Below, one piece after another: positions 44,701 to 51,290 of a stretch of DNA of 64,000 nucleotides. The first letter of the stretch is position 1. Each line of letters starts with the position of its first letter. The translations under genes and the position numbers were made by a program. The notes below the pieces were generated by a model. It saw nothing but the letters and a program-made list of their open reading frames with translations. It did not search any database and was not told the DNA's origin. The stretch is taken from the NCBI GenBank assembly GCA_016218545.1, contig JACRDQ010000015.1, positions 1 through 64,000 on the forward strand, given 5' to 3'. Source of the DNA: Elusimicrobiota bacterium (GTDB lineage: Bacteria; Elusimicrobiota; Elusimicrobia; UBA1565; UBA9628).

Positions 44701-45085
44701 GATGGGCCTTGACGCCGAGACCGGGGTCTTCATGCTCCTCTACCTGGACATGGCCTACTATGACATGGTCCGCAAAGGCCGCATGCGGACCGAAGGCGAC
44801 CTCGAGGAGGCCGTGCTCCACGGCGCGGTCAAGAGGGTGCGTCCCAAGATGATGACCGTGGCCTGCGCATTCATGGGCTTGCTGCCCATCATGTGGTCCT
44901 TGGGCACCGGCGCCGACCTCATGAAGCGCATCGCGGCTCCCATGATCGGCGGGCTCTTCACGAGCTTCCTCCTGGAGCTCCTGGTCTATCCTCCGGTCTT
45001 CTATCTGTGGAAGTGGCACCACGAGATGAAGCACGGAACCGTGGACGTGTCCACGCTTCCCATCCCCGAGCTGAGGGAGCATTGA
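41792..45085 (+). CDS. Heavy-metal RND efflux pump (CusA/CzcA-type)
   Basis: The 1097-residue protein is an HME-RND transporter that drives metal efflux with protons. The pattern DAIPDLSDTQVIIYSRWDRS begins it, membrane helix 4 has SIGILVDGAIVEVENAYKK (the essential Asp/Glu relay), and the later half has GLDAETGVFMLLYLDMAYYD. The motif SMMETVVVLKP plus WTMPIKARIDMLSTG are typical of Cus-type pumps, supporting monovalent copper or silver. ATG 41792 is chosen because GGGAGG precedes it; the earlier in-frame ATG 41756 is not well supported. It lies between cusB and a haem-binding protein. Confidence 0.92.
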   Translation: MIEKLIAWSARNKFIVLALTAGALAASLYCIRNSRLDAIPDLSDTQVIIYSRWDRSPDVIEDQVTYPIVTALLGAPKVKAIRGFSDFGYSYVYVIFQDGTDVYWARSRTLEYLSKILPQLPEGVRTELGPDATGVGWVFQYALVDHSGRHSLADLRGYQDWYLRYYLQSVPGVAEVASIGGFQKQYQVNLDPNALVAYNIPLMRVVDAIREGNNDVGGRLVEFAGTEYMVRGRGYAKSVKDIEDIVVGRGMGGTPILVKSLGHVALGPEIRRGVADLDGGGDTAGGIVVMRFGENALNVIARVKDKLREIEPSLPEGVEVVTTYDRSSLIERAIATLKEELVLQLVIVSLVILVFLWHIPTAIIPIVTIPVSVVLVFIPMYFMGLTANIMSISGIAISIGILVDGAIVEVENAYKKLQLWIEGGRKGDFHEIRLKALQEVGPAVFFSLLVIAVAFMPIFTLVDQEGRLFKPLAYTKNLAMAIAAVLAITFDPAVRMLFSRMDFVSFKPAWLAWVYNQVTVGSYYPEERHPVSRLLFKVYEPACRFVLRYPWRTIAAAGLLVLTTVPVYLRLGSEFMPPLNEGTILYMPTTLPGLSVTEARNLLESQDRILKSFPEVERVHGKAGRAETSTDPAPFSMMETVVVLKPHDQWRPKPRWYSSWAPDAVQKLLRHVWYDRITWEELVADIDSKMRFPGVTNAWTMPIKARIDMLSTGVRTPIGIKIFGSDLAEIERIGTDLEGILKGVPGTRSVYAERTAGGYFVDFNLKREQLARYGLSVKEAEAVIMSAIGGETVTTTVEGRERYTVSVRYAREFRDDLAKLKRVLVPAMGGAQVPLAQLADVSLKLGPAMIRNENGLLAGYVYVDVAGRDIGGYVGEAKEKAAEALRLPTGYSLQWSGQYENMARVKERLKVVIPLTLFIIIFLLHANTGSWAKTGIVMLAVPFSLIGAIWFLFGLGYNISIAVWVGMIALMGLDAETGVFMLLYLDMAYYDMVRKGRMRTEGDLEEAVLHGAVKRVRPKMMTVACAFMGLLPIMWSLGTGADLMKRIAAPMIGGLFTSFLLELLVYPPVFYLWKWHHEMKHGTVDVSTLPIPELREH

Positions 45086-45579
45086 TGAGAACGGCATTCG
45101 TCGTGGTCGGCTTCTTCCTTGCAGGCTCGTACGCCCTGGCCCACAAGGGCGCGGCGCATCCGGAGGCGGTTCCGGCCCCGGCCGGAGCTGGGGCGCTCAG
45201 CCGCGTCAACGAGGCCTACAAGCTCAAGGTCAGGCCGATCTTCTTCGTCAAGTGCTTCGATTGCCACGGCGCGGGCAGGCCCTTGCCCTGGTATTTCGCG
45301 GTCCCGGGCGCCAAGCAGCTCATGCTCTACGACATGAGGACCGCCAAGAAACATCTGGACATGCGGTCGGACTTCCCGTTCGGCGGCCACGGCTCTCCCC
45401 TGGAGAACCTCTCGGCCATCTCGGAGGTCGTCGAGGACGGGTCCATGCCGCCCTGGTACTATCGCATCGTGCGGCGCGGGTCCGCGCTCACTCCGGATGA
45501 GGCCGCGGCGGTGCGCGCTTGGATCGCAGAAGCGAAGAGCTCGTTGGGGCTGGAAAAGCGGCTTTCGCCGCAAGAATGA
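45085..45579 (+). CDS. Exported haem-binding domain protein (single CxxCH)
   Basis: The 164-residue product has a signal peptide and a haem_bd-type domain: VRPIFFVKCFDCHGAGRPLP carries the CxxCH, PWYFAVPG follows, and the C-terminal half has MPPWYYRIVRRGSALTPDEA. Such domains occur in periplasmic proteins near metal resistance or respiratory genes. Its ATG overlaps the CusA stop (TGATG). It is probably cotranscribed with cusA. Confidence 0.75.
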   Translation: MRTAFVVVGFFLAGSYALAHKGAAHPEAVPAPAGAGALSRVNEAYKLKVRPIFFVKCFDCHGAGRPLPWYFAVPGAKQLMLYDMRTAKKHLDMRSDFPFGGHGSPLENLSAISEVVEDGSMPPWYYRIVRRGSALTPDEAAAVRAWIAEAKSSLGLEKRLSPQE

Positions 45580-45596
45580 AAGGAGGTCGTCCGAGA

Positions 45597-46031
45597 ATGA
45601 ACAAGAAGCTGTTGGGAGCGCTGGTCGCGGCCGTGGCAGTGACGCTGTTCTGGGCCAAGCTGGGCCCGGCTGTCGCCGAGGCCGGGCACGAGGGGCATCA
45701 CGGCGAGCACGGCAAGGCCATGATGTGCCCGGCCCACGTGGAAGGGGCGCAGGTCAAGGTGGACAACACGGCGGACGGGGTCGTGATCACCATCACGGCC
45801 CAGGACCCAAAGGCGGTCAAGGATATCCAGGTCGCTGCGGCGCACATGGGCATGAAGGAGGCGGGCTGCTCCTGCTGCGGCCACAAGGCGTCGAAGGCGG
45901 CCAAGGGGAAGGAGGCGTCCAAATCCAAAGGGGAGATCTACGTCTGCTCCATGGGCTGCTACAAAGGCCCCAAGACCGCCGACGGCCGCTGCCCCAAGTG
46001 CGGGATGAACCTGGAGAAGGAGAAGAAATAA
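45597..46031 (+). CDS. Exported HMBD protein
   Basis: The 144-residue protein has a signal peptide (MNKKLLGALVAAVAVTLFWA), a His-rich GHEGHHGEHGKAMMC stretch, a central domain with VDNTADGVVITITAQDPKAV and a CSCCGHKASK segment, then an HMBD (VCSMGCYKGP, DGRCPKCGMNLEK). AAAGGAGGT lies 11 nt before ATG 45597. It is the third stand-alone HMBD protein of the island. Confidence 0.75.
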   Translation: MNKKLLGALVAAVAVTLFWAKLGPAVAEAGHEGHHGEHGKAMMCPAHVEGAQVKVDNTADGVVITITAQDPKAVKDIQVAAAHMGMKEAGCSCCGHKASKAAKGKEASKSKGEIYVCSMGCYKGPKTADGRCPKCGMNLEKEKK

Positions 46032-46068
46032 TCTCCCGGGTACGGCGCGCAGGGAGGGGGCGTCCGGC

Positions 46069-46692
46069 ATGACACGGTCGCATGTGCCGCCGGCGCACCT
46101 GCACTGGCTGACTCCGGTCTACGATATCCTCTGCTCGGCCATGGGACTCGGCCGGGATTTCAGGAAGGACATCGTCCGGCGTCTGGGCCTCACGGGCCGG
46201 GAGCGCCTCCTGGACGCCGGCTGCGGCACGGCTGCCCTGCTGGAGTCCCTTCTGGAGGCGCATCCCGGCCTGGACGCGGCGGGCGCGGATCCCGATGCCA
46301 TGGCCCTGGCCATCGCCTCGGAGAAGCTGGACCGGAAGGGGCCGCGGCCGCGCCTGGAGCTTGCCCCGATGGACCGGTTGCCTTTCGAGGAGGCGTGGTT
46401 CGACGTGGTGGTCTCCACCCTGGCGCTCCACCACGTTCCTCGCCGGGCTCGGGAGAGCTCCCTGCGTGAATGCTCGCGCGTGCTCAAGCCCGGCGGCAGG
46501 CTCGTGGTGGCGGACCTCGTGGTCTCCGGGGCGGGGCCGGCGCGTTGGCTGCTCAATGTCCTCGCCCTCCTTGAGGACATGGAGACCGATGAGGGCCTCA
46601 TGGCCCTGCTCCGCTCGGCCGGGTTCCGGGGGGCGCGTTCCTGCGGGCGTTGGAACAGTTTGGTCGCCTTCTACGAGGCGGTCAAAGGCTGA
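46069..46692 (+). CDS. Class I SAM-dependent methyltransferase (UbiE-like)
   Basis: The 207-residue protein has motif I LLDAGCGTAALLE, a motif II-like DAAGADPDAM, and FDVVVSTLALHHVP with CSRVLKPGGRLVVADLVVSG. The N-terminus (HWLTPVYDILCSAMGLGRDF) resembles UbiE/ArsM-like enzymes. A methyl acceptor is not evident. The metal-island position raises metal or metalloid methylation as a possibility, but there is no cysteine triad of ArsM. GGGAGGGGG precedes ATG 46069. Confidence 0.75.
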   Translation: MTRSHVPPAHLHWLTPVYDILCSAMGLGRDFRKDIVRRLGLTGRERLLDAGCGTAALLESLLEAHPGLDAAGADPDAMALAIASEKLDRKGPRPRLELAPMDRLPFEEAWFDVVVSTLALHHVPRRARESSLRECSRVLKPGGRLVVADLVVSGAGPARWLLNVLALLEDMETDEGLMALLRSAGFRGARSCGRWNSLVAFYEAVKG

Positions 46693-46713
46693 CTCGGCGG
46701 CCCCGGAGAGGGG

Positions 46714-46742
46714 TTGACACAGATACCCTACCATGGTATAGT
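46714..46742 (+). promoter_or_regulatory. csoR: csoR promoter with overlapping CsoR-type operator
   Basis: TTGACA (46714-46719), 17 nt, TATAGT (46737-46742). Between and over the -10 lies ATACCCTACCATGGTAT (46723-46739), very close to the Bacillus subtilis CsoR operator core ATACCCTACGGGGGTAT. The leader downstream has a GGCGC/GCGCC stem. Confidence 0.75.
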
Positions 46743-46777
46743 ATTAGGGCGGCGCGAAGGCGCCTTGGGGACGAACG

Positions 46778-47050
46778 ATGGAACACGGCGACGATGATCG
46801 CATCCGAAGGCTCAACCGGATCGAGGGGCAGGTCCGGGGCATCAGGAAGATGGTGGAGGAGGGCCGCTATTGCATCGACATCGCCCTCCAGATCAGGGCG
46901 GCCCGCGCTGCTTTGAAGAAAGCCGGGATCGAGATCCTCGACAGCCACTTGCGCACGTGCGTGACGACCGCCATCCAGTCGAGAGACAAGGCGCGGATCG
47001 ACGCCAAGCTCGGCGAGATCAAGAGACTGCTGGAGAGTTGGGAGGAATAA
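46778..47050 (+). CDS. csoR: CsoR/RcnR-family copper-sensing repressor
   Basis: The 90-residue protein is an all-helical CsoR-family repressor. The Cu(I) ligands C32, H57 and C61 have the same spacing (25 and 4) as C36-H61-C65 of M. tuberculosis CsoR, favouring Cu(I) sensing over nickel (RcnR) or formaldehyde (FrmR). Apo-CsoR binds DNA and releases it on copper binding. The operator in its own promoter suggests autoregulation and control of the downstream permease operon. Confidence 0.92.
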   Translation: MEHGDDDRIRRLNRIEGQVRGIRKMVEEGRYCIDIALQIRAARAALKKAGIEILDSHLRTCVTTAIQSRDKARIDAKLGEIKRLLESWEE

Positions 47051-47055
47051 AAGCC

Positions 47056-47226
47056 ATGAACGAAGAGAAGAACTGCAAGGCCGAAGAGACCATGTGCGCC
47101 CTCTCGTCGCGCAAGGCGCCCATCGCGGAGCTCAAGAATGCCGCCCGCGGAGCGAGGTTCATCTGCAAGGAGTGCGGCCGGTCGGCCCGGAGCAAGGAGC
47201 TCCTGTGCGCGCCTGAGGAGCTGTGA
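47056..47226 (+). CDS. Small Cys-rich protein, zinc-ribbon-like
   Basis: The 56-residue protein has CKAEETMC near the start and ARFICKECGRSARSKELLCA near the end (CxxC). Similar short Cys-rich proteins occur beside CsoR and DUF318 permease genes, so a metal-handling or redox role is likely. ATG 47056 lies 5 nt after the csoR stop. Its stop overlaps the next start (GTGA). Confidence 0.6.
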   Translation: MNEEKNCKAEETMCALSSRKAPIAELKNAARGARFICKECGRSARSKELLCAPEEL

Positions 47227-48548
47227 CCGGGACCTTCGTCGCCGTCGCCGCCGGTTTCTGGGCGGCTCTCGCTCAGATGGCGCCGTACCTGCTCTTCGGC
47301 TTCGCCGTGGCGGGGATATTGTCTGTTCTGATCCCTCCGGAGTCCGTGGAGCGCCACCTCGGGGGAGGGGCCAGGCCCTGGTGGGCCGTGGTCAAGGCTT
47401 CGCTCTTCGGCGTGCCTCTGCCGCTGTGCTCCTGCGGGGTCATCCCGGTCGCGGCTTCCTTGAGGAGCCATGGCGCCAGCCGTGCGGCGACGGTCTCCTT
47501 CCTCATCTCGACCCCCCAGACCGGGGTGGACAGCGCGCTCGTGACCTGGAGCTTCTTCGGCCCGGTGTTCGCCGTCTTCCGCGTGGCGGCGGCCTTCGTG
47601 AGCGGCGTGGCCGGAGGGCTCTCCGTGGGACTCATGGAAGGGGCCCAGAAGGGAGGGGGCGTCCTTCCTTCGGCTGGGAAGGCACGCGCCTCCAAGGAGT
47701 GGAAGCGGGGAGGGTGGCGCGAGGCGGTGCACTACGGCTTCGTCGCGCTGCCTAGGGACATCGGCTCGGCCATGCTGCTCGGGCTGGCGATCGCCGGCCT
47801 CATCTCCGCTCTCCTCCCGCCCCAGTTCTTTCACGGGCTCCTGGGCCCGATTTCCGGCGCGCTGGGGCCCGCCTGGGCGGATTTCGTCAGTATGCTGGTC
47901 ATGATGGCCGTCGGCATCCCGACCTATGTCTGCGCGACCGCCTCGGTGCCCATCGCCGCGGCCCTGGTCGCCAAAGGCGTCTCCCCGGGAGCGGCGTTCG
48001 TCTTCCTGATGACCGGCCCGGCGACGAACGCGGCCACGGTCGCCATGGTCTGGAAGACCATGGGCAAGAGGACGGCCTGGGTCTATCTCGCCGCGCTCTC
48101 GGTCATGGCGTTGCTGTCGGGTTGGACGCTGGACATGCTCCTGCCGGACCTGCGCGTCTCCATGGCCGAACATCTGCACCATGCAGGCGCCGGCCCATGG
48201 GAGAACCTCAGCGGCGCGGCCCTGCTGGCCGTGCTGGGAGCCGCCGTCGTCCCGGCGTGGCTGCGGCGGTCCGGGCTGACGGCGGAGACCTCCGGAGGGG
48301 AGCCGGCGGGTCAGGGCGGGCTCGTCCTGGCGGTCACGGGCATGACCTGCGGACATTGCGCCGCGAGCGTGCGGAAGTCGCTCTCGGAGTGCGACGGGGT
48401 CGAATCCGTGGAGGTGGACCTCGCGGGCGGCAAGGCCGTGGTGCGCGGGGCCAAGGCGGAATCCGCGAGCCTCGTCGCGGCGGTCTCCGGTCTCGGCTAC
48501 TCCGCCGCGGTCGTCTCCCTCCGCGGCGCCGAGCCCTCCCTGGACTGA
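47223..48548 (+). CDS. SO_0444-type Cu/Zn permease with fused C-terminal HMA domain
   Basis: The 441-residue protein is a two-part DUF318 permease with about ten helices; each half has the conserved SCG/P motif region (PLPLCSCGVIPVAA in the first half, GIPTYVCATASVPIAAALVA in the second). The last 75 residues are a heavy-metal-associated (HMA) domain with GMTCGHC (C376, C379). The HMA domain probably delivers Cu(I) to the channel. It is in the csoR operon and overlaps the Cys-rich gene by GTGA. Confidence 0.85.
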   Translation: MTGTFVAVAAGFWAALAQMAPYLLFGFAVAGILSVLIPPESVERHLGGGARPWWAVVKASLFGVPLPLCSCGVIPVAASLRSHGASRAATVSFLISTPQTGVDSALVTWSFFGPVFAVFRVAAAFVSGVAGGLSVGLMEGAQKGGGVLPSAGKARASKEWKRGGWREAVHYGFVALPRDIGSAMLLGLAIAGLISALLPPQFFHGLLGPISGALGPAWADFVSMLVMMAVGIPTYVCATASVPIAAALVAKGVSPGAAFVFLMTGPATNAATVAMVWKTMGKRTAWVYLAALSVMALLSGWTLDMLLPDLRVSMAEHLHHAGAGPWENLSGAALLAVLGAAVVPAWLRRSGLTAETSGGEPAGQGGLVLAVTGMTCGHCAASVRKSLSECDGVESVEVDLAGGKAVVRGAKAESASLVAAVSGLGYSAAVVSLRGAEPSLD

Positions 48549-48550
48549 CC

Positions 48551-49660
48551 GTGCTCGGTCCGGAGGAGCTCGAGCGCTACGGCCGCCAGCTCGTCCTGCC
48601 CGAGGTGGGGGAGCTGGGACAGCTCAAGCTCAAGGCGGCCAAGGTCCTGCTGATCGGCGCCGGCGGGCTGGGCGCTCCGGCCAGCCTCTATCTGGCCGCG
48701 GCAGGGGTGGGCCGGCTCGGTCTCGTCGATTTCGACAGCGTGGACCTGTCGAACCTGCAACGGCAGGTCCTCTTCTCCACCATAGACGCGGGCCGTCCGA
48801 AGCTCGAGGCCGCCAGGGAGAGGCTCCTGGCTCTCAACCCCCGCATCGAGATCTCCCTTCACGAGGCCCGGCTGTGCGCCGCCAACGGGCTCGAGATACT
48901 GAAAGGGTATGACGTCGTGCTCGACGGCACGGATAACTTCCCGGCCCGCTACCTGATCAATGACGCCTGCGTCATGCTGGGCCTGCCCAATGTCCACGGG
49001 AGCATCCAGCGCTTCGAGGGGAGGGTCAGCGTGTTCTGGGCCGGCCGAGGGCCCTGCTGGCGCTGTCTCTACCCCGAGCCGCCGGCGCCGGGCTCGGTGC
49101 CGTCATGCGCCGAAGCCGGAGTCCTGGGGGTCTTGCCGGGCATCATCGGTTCCCTGCAGGCTCTCGAAGCCATCAAACTCCTCCTTGGGATCGGCAAACC
49201 TTTGATCGGCCGCTTCGTGGCCTTTGACGGCCTCTCCATGGAGTGGCATGAGTTCAAGGCCCAGGCTGATCCGGCTTGCCCTGTATGCGGGAAGAGTCCT
49301 GTCATCCGTTCGCTGAAGGACTGCGAAGGCTATTGCGTCCCGGCCCCGCGGATCACGCCCAGGGAGCTCAAGGTCAGGCTGGATCGCGGCGAGGAGATCG
49401 TGCTGCTCGACGTGCGCGAACCCTGGGAGGTCGCGGTCTGCGCCTTGAGCGGCGCCAGGAACATCCCCATGGACCAGCTCGCGGAGAGGGCCGCGGAGCT
49501 CGACCCGGGCCGGGAGCTGGTCGTCTACTGCAAGGCGGGGGTCCGGTCGGAACGCGCGGCCGCGCTCCTGCGCGGAAAGGGGTTCGGCAAGTGTGTCAGC
49601 CTCGTGGGCGGCATCCAGGCATGGGCGGAGCAGGTGGACCCATCCGTGCCGCGCTATTGA
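48551..49660 (+). CDS. MoeB/ThiF-type adenylyltransferase with C-terminal rhodanese domain
   Basis: The 369-residue protein has the ThiF/MoeB fold: YGRQLVLPEVGELGQLKLKA, the nucleotide-binding IGAGGLGAPASLYL, a NLQRQVLF arginine finger region and two zinc CxxC pairs (CWRCLYP, CPVCGK). The rhodanese domain (about 265-369) has its active Cys in YCKAGVRSERAA. Such fusions adenylate the C-terminal Gly of a ubiquitin-like sulfur carrier in molybdopterin or thiamin synthesis, or sulfur transfer to tRNA. No MoaD/ThiS gene is adjacent. The start GTG 48551 has no good Shine-Dalgarno site, two nt after the permease stop. Confidence 0.85.
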   Translation: MLGPEELERYGRQLVLPEVGELGQLKLKAAKVLLIGAGGLGAPASLYLAAAGVGRLGLVDFDSVDLSNLQRQVLFSTIDAGRPKLEAARERLLALNPRIEISLHEARLCAANGLEILKGYDVVLDGTDNFPARYLINDACVMLGLPNVHGSIQRFEGRVSVFWAGRGPCWRCLYPEPPAPGSVPSCAEAGVLGVLPGIIGSLQALEAIKLLLGIGKPLIGRFVAFDGLSMEWHEFKAQADPACPVCGKSPVIRSLKDCEGYCVPAPRITPRELKVRLDRGEEIVLLDVREPWEVAVCALSGARNIPMDQLAERAAELDPGRELVVYCKAGVRSERAAALLRGKGFGKCVSLVGGIQAWAEQVDPSVPRY

Positions 49661-49715
49661 GCGGAGGAACGCCAGGCGTCGACGGCAGGGCCGGGTCCGG
49701 GGGCGAATCTCCTTG

Positions 49716-49729
49716 ATGACGGCCGTCAT
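49716..49729. promoter_or_regulatory. 14-bp perfect palindrome upstream of the RiPP peptide
   Basis: ATGACGGCCGTCAT is fully self-complementary and lies 77 nt before the peptide ATG. It could be an operator. No clean -35/-10 pair was found around it. Confidence 0.35.
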
Positions 49730-49805
49730 GGCATCTCGGTCCTGCGGCATGGTGTAATGTCGTTGGTCGGTCCGTACAGAGCAGTTCACTCCAAGGAGGT
49801 TGGTG

Positions 49806-49880
49806 ATGATCTTCGAAGAGCAGGATGACCGGTCGGTCGAGTTCACGTCGAAGACGCATTGCGAGGAGTGCGACAAGTAG
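49806..49880 (+). CDS. Putative RiPP precursor peptide, 24 residues
   Basis: The ATG at 49806 stands 7 nt behind a strong Shine-Dalgarno site (AAGGAGGT, 49793-49800). The 24-residue frame is acidic at its start (MIFEEQDDR) and ends THCEECDK with Cys 19 and Cys 22. It is far shorter than normal genes but its ribosome site is the best in the area. The next gene is a radical SAM/SPASM enzyme. Short peptides beside such enzymes (PqqA with 23 residues, mycofactocin precursors) are modified to cofactors or cyclophane/thioether peptides. The CxxC tail is a likely target. It is not matched to a known family here. Confidence 0.55.
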   Translation: MIFEEQDDRSVEFTSKTHCEECDK

Positions 49881-49887
49881 TCTGGTC

Positions 49888-49905
49888 CGGGGCTTGCAGG
49901 CCCCG
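49888..49905 (+). other. Hairpin between the precursor and the maturase
   Basis: CGGGGC and GCCCCG form a 6-bp stem with a 6-nt loop directly after the peptide stop. It may attenuate read-through so that the peptide is made in excess of the enzyme. Confidence 0.4.
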
Positions 49906-49958
49906 CGTCCTGGCCCAGGCAGGTCCCAGCGGGCCGGGCGCGGGGCCTCTGCATTCCC

Positions 49959-51161
49959 ATGAAGATCAAAGACTGCGCGGTCAAGCGGACCAGGGACGGC
50001 TTTCGCCTCCGCCACCTCACGAGCTCCTACCGGGTCAGGATGAACGCCGAGGCCCTGGCGGTGTTGAGGTCCATGCTGGCCAAGCCTTCCTCGGAGCTCA
50101 TGACCGAGCCCGAGAGGCTGGTCTTCGATAGGCTCTCCAAGCGCGGCATCGTCGTCCAAGACGCGGATCCGGCAGGGGCGGCTGAGCCCGCGGTCCTGGA
50201 GGGGAGCCTCCTTTCCACGGTCGAGCTTGAGCTCTCCTCAGCCTGCAACCTGAGCTGCGGCCACTGCTTCGCCGAGCTCTCGGGAAAGCACATGCCCGGC
50301 GCGGTCCTGGAACGGGCCTTGGAGGGCTGTCAGGAACTGGAGGCCGTGACCCTGGTCCTCAACGGAGGCGAGCCCCTCCTGAGCCCCTTCTTCGAGCGGG
50401 CTTTGAGGCAGGCTCGCGGCTCGGGCATGAGGGTCGTGGTCATGACCAACGGGACGCTCGTGACGCCTGAGGTCGCCGGACTCCTGGCGGAGCAGAAGGC
50501 CGCCAAGGTGCTCGTGAGCCTCGACTCTTTCGAGCGTCACCATGACGCTCTGCGCGGGCCCGGCAGCTTCCAAAGGGCCGTCGCAGGGATCCGTCTGCTG
50601 GTCTCGGCAGGGGTCCCTGTGTCCGTGAATGCCATGGCCACCCAGGAGTGCGCGGGCTCGGCGGGGGATTTCGCGAGTTTCTGCCGCCAGGAGCTCGGCG
50701 TCTCAGGGGTGAGGTTCTCTGCTCTCGTCCCCATCGGGCGCGGAGCCTCTGCCCCGGCCCGGCTCGGGCTTTCGGACTCGGCGCTCAAGGGGCTGGCAGG
50801 GTCGCGGATGCTCCAGGACGATGCCCTGCACCGCTCGCAGGGGCCTTTGCCCGGGCAGGGCTTCGATTGCGGAGCAGGCGCGGAGCAGTGCTTCGTGGCC
50901 GCGGACGGCGCGGTCTACGCCTGCCATTACTTTCAGAACATCCGCGAGCCCATGGGGGACCTGGCCCGGTCCTCCCTGGCCGAAATCCATGAACGGGCCC
51001 GGGAGGGCTCGGTCTGCAGCATCCTCGATTGGGCGAGCCTCACGCAGTGCCGGGCGTGTCCTTCCTTCGAGAAGTGCCGCGGGGGCTGCAGGGCCAGGGC
51101 CAAGCTCCTCAGCGGGAGCTTCTCCGCCCCGGACCCTGTCGCGTGCAGGCTCCACCTCTGA
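49959..51161 (+). CDS. Radical SAM/SPASM peptide maturase with N-terminal PqqD-like domain
   Basis: The 400-residue protein has a small N-terminal winged-helix-like region (about 1-68, SSYRVRMNAEALAVLRSML) resembling the PqqD/RRE peptide-binding fold. The radical SAM domain starts at CNLSCGHC (C96, C100, C103: CX3CX2C) with GGEP at 136-139. The C-terminal SPASM region has C304, C311, C322, C364, C367, C373, C377 and C396, which bind auxiliary Fe-S clusters. Such enzymes crosslink or trim peptides. It lies 78 nt behind the 24-residue peptide. No separate protease or exporter gene is adjacent. Confidence 0.85.
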   Translation: MKIKDCAVKRTRDGFRLRHLTSSYRVRMNAEALAVLRSMLAKPSSELMTEPERLVFDRLSKRGIVVQDADPAGAAEPAVLEGSLLSTVELELSSACNLSCGHCFAELSGKHMPGAVLERALEGCQELEAVTLVLNGGEPLLSPFFERALRQARGSGMRVVVMTNGTLVTPEVAGLLAEQKAAKVLVSLDSFERHHDALRGPGSFQRAVAGIRLLVSAGVPVSVNAMATQECAGSAGDFASFCRQELGVSGVRFSALVPIGRGASAPARLGLSDSALKGLAGSRMLQDDALHRSQGPLPGQGFDCGAGAEQCFVAADGAVYACHYFQNIREPMGDLARSSLAEIHERAREGSVCSILDWASLTQCRACPSFEKCRGGCRARAKLLSGSFSAPDPVACRLHL

Positions 51162-51236
51162 GGCCCTGAACGCGGCGCCCCGCTCCGGCGGAAGGAGGAC
51201 GCCTGCGCCTTCGGGGACAGCCGCGGCCTGAACGCG

Positions 51237-51265
51237 GCGGCCCCCGCCTTTGGGGCGGGGGCCGC
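51237..51265. terminator. Strong 12-bp hairpin between convergent genes
   Basis: GCGGCCCCCGCC (51237-51248) and GGCGGGGGCCGC (51254-51265) form a perfect stem with a 5-nt loop. It ends the maturase gene and the opposite subtilase gene. A repeated TGAACGCGGCG occurs on either side of the spacer. Confidence 0.75.
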
Positions 51266-51290
51266 TATAGACGCGGATCGGTGCTGACCT

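Noticed and set aside
40187..45097. A 1636-codon open frame on the minus strand
   Set aside because: It lies opposite the CusC, CusB and CusA genes. Its text is low-complexity His/Asp/Gly/Arg shadow of G/C-rich codons, with no family features.
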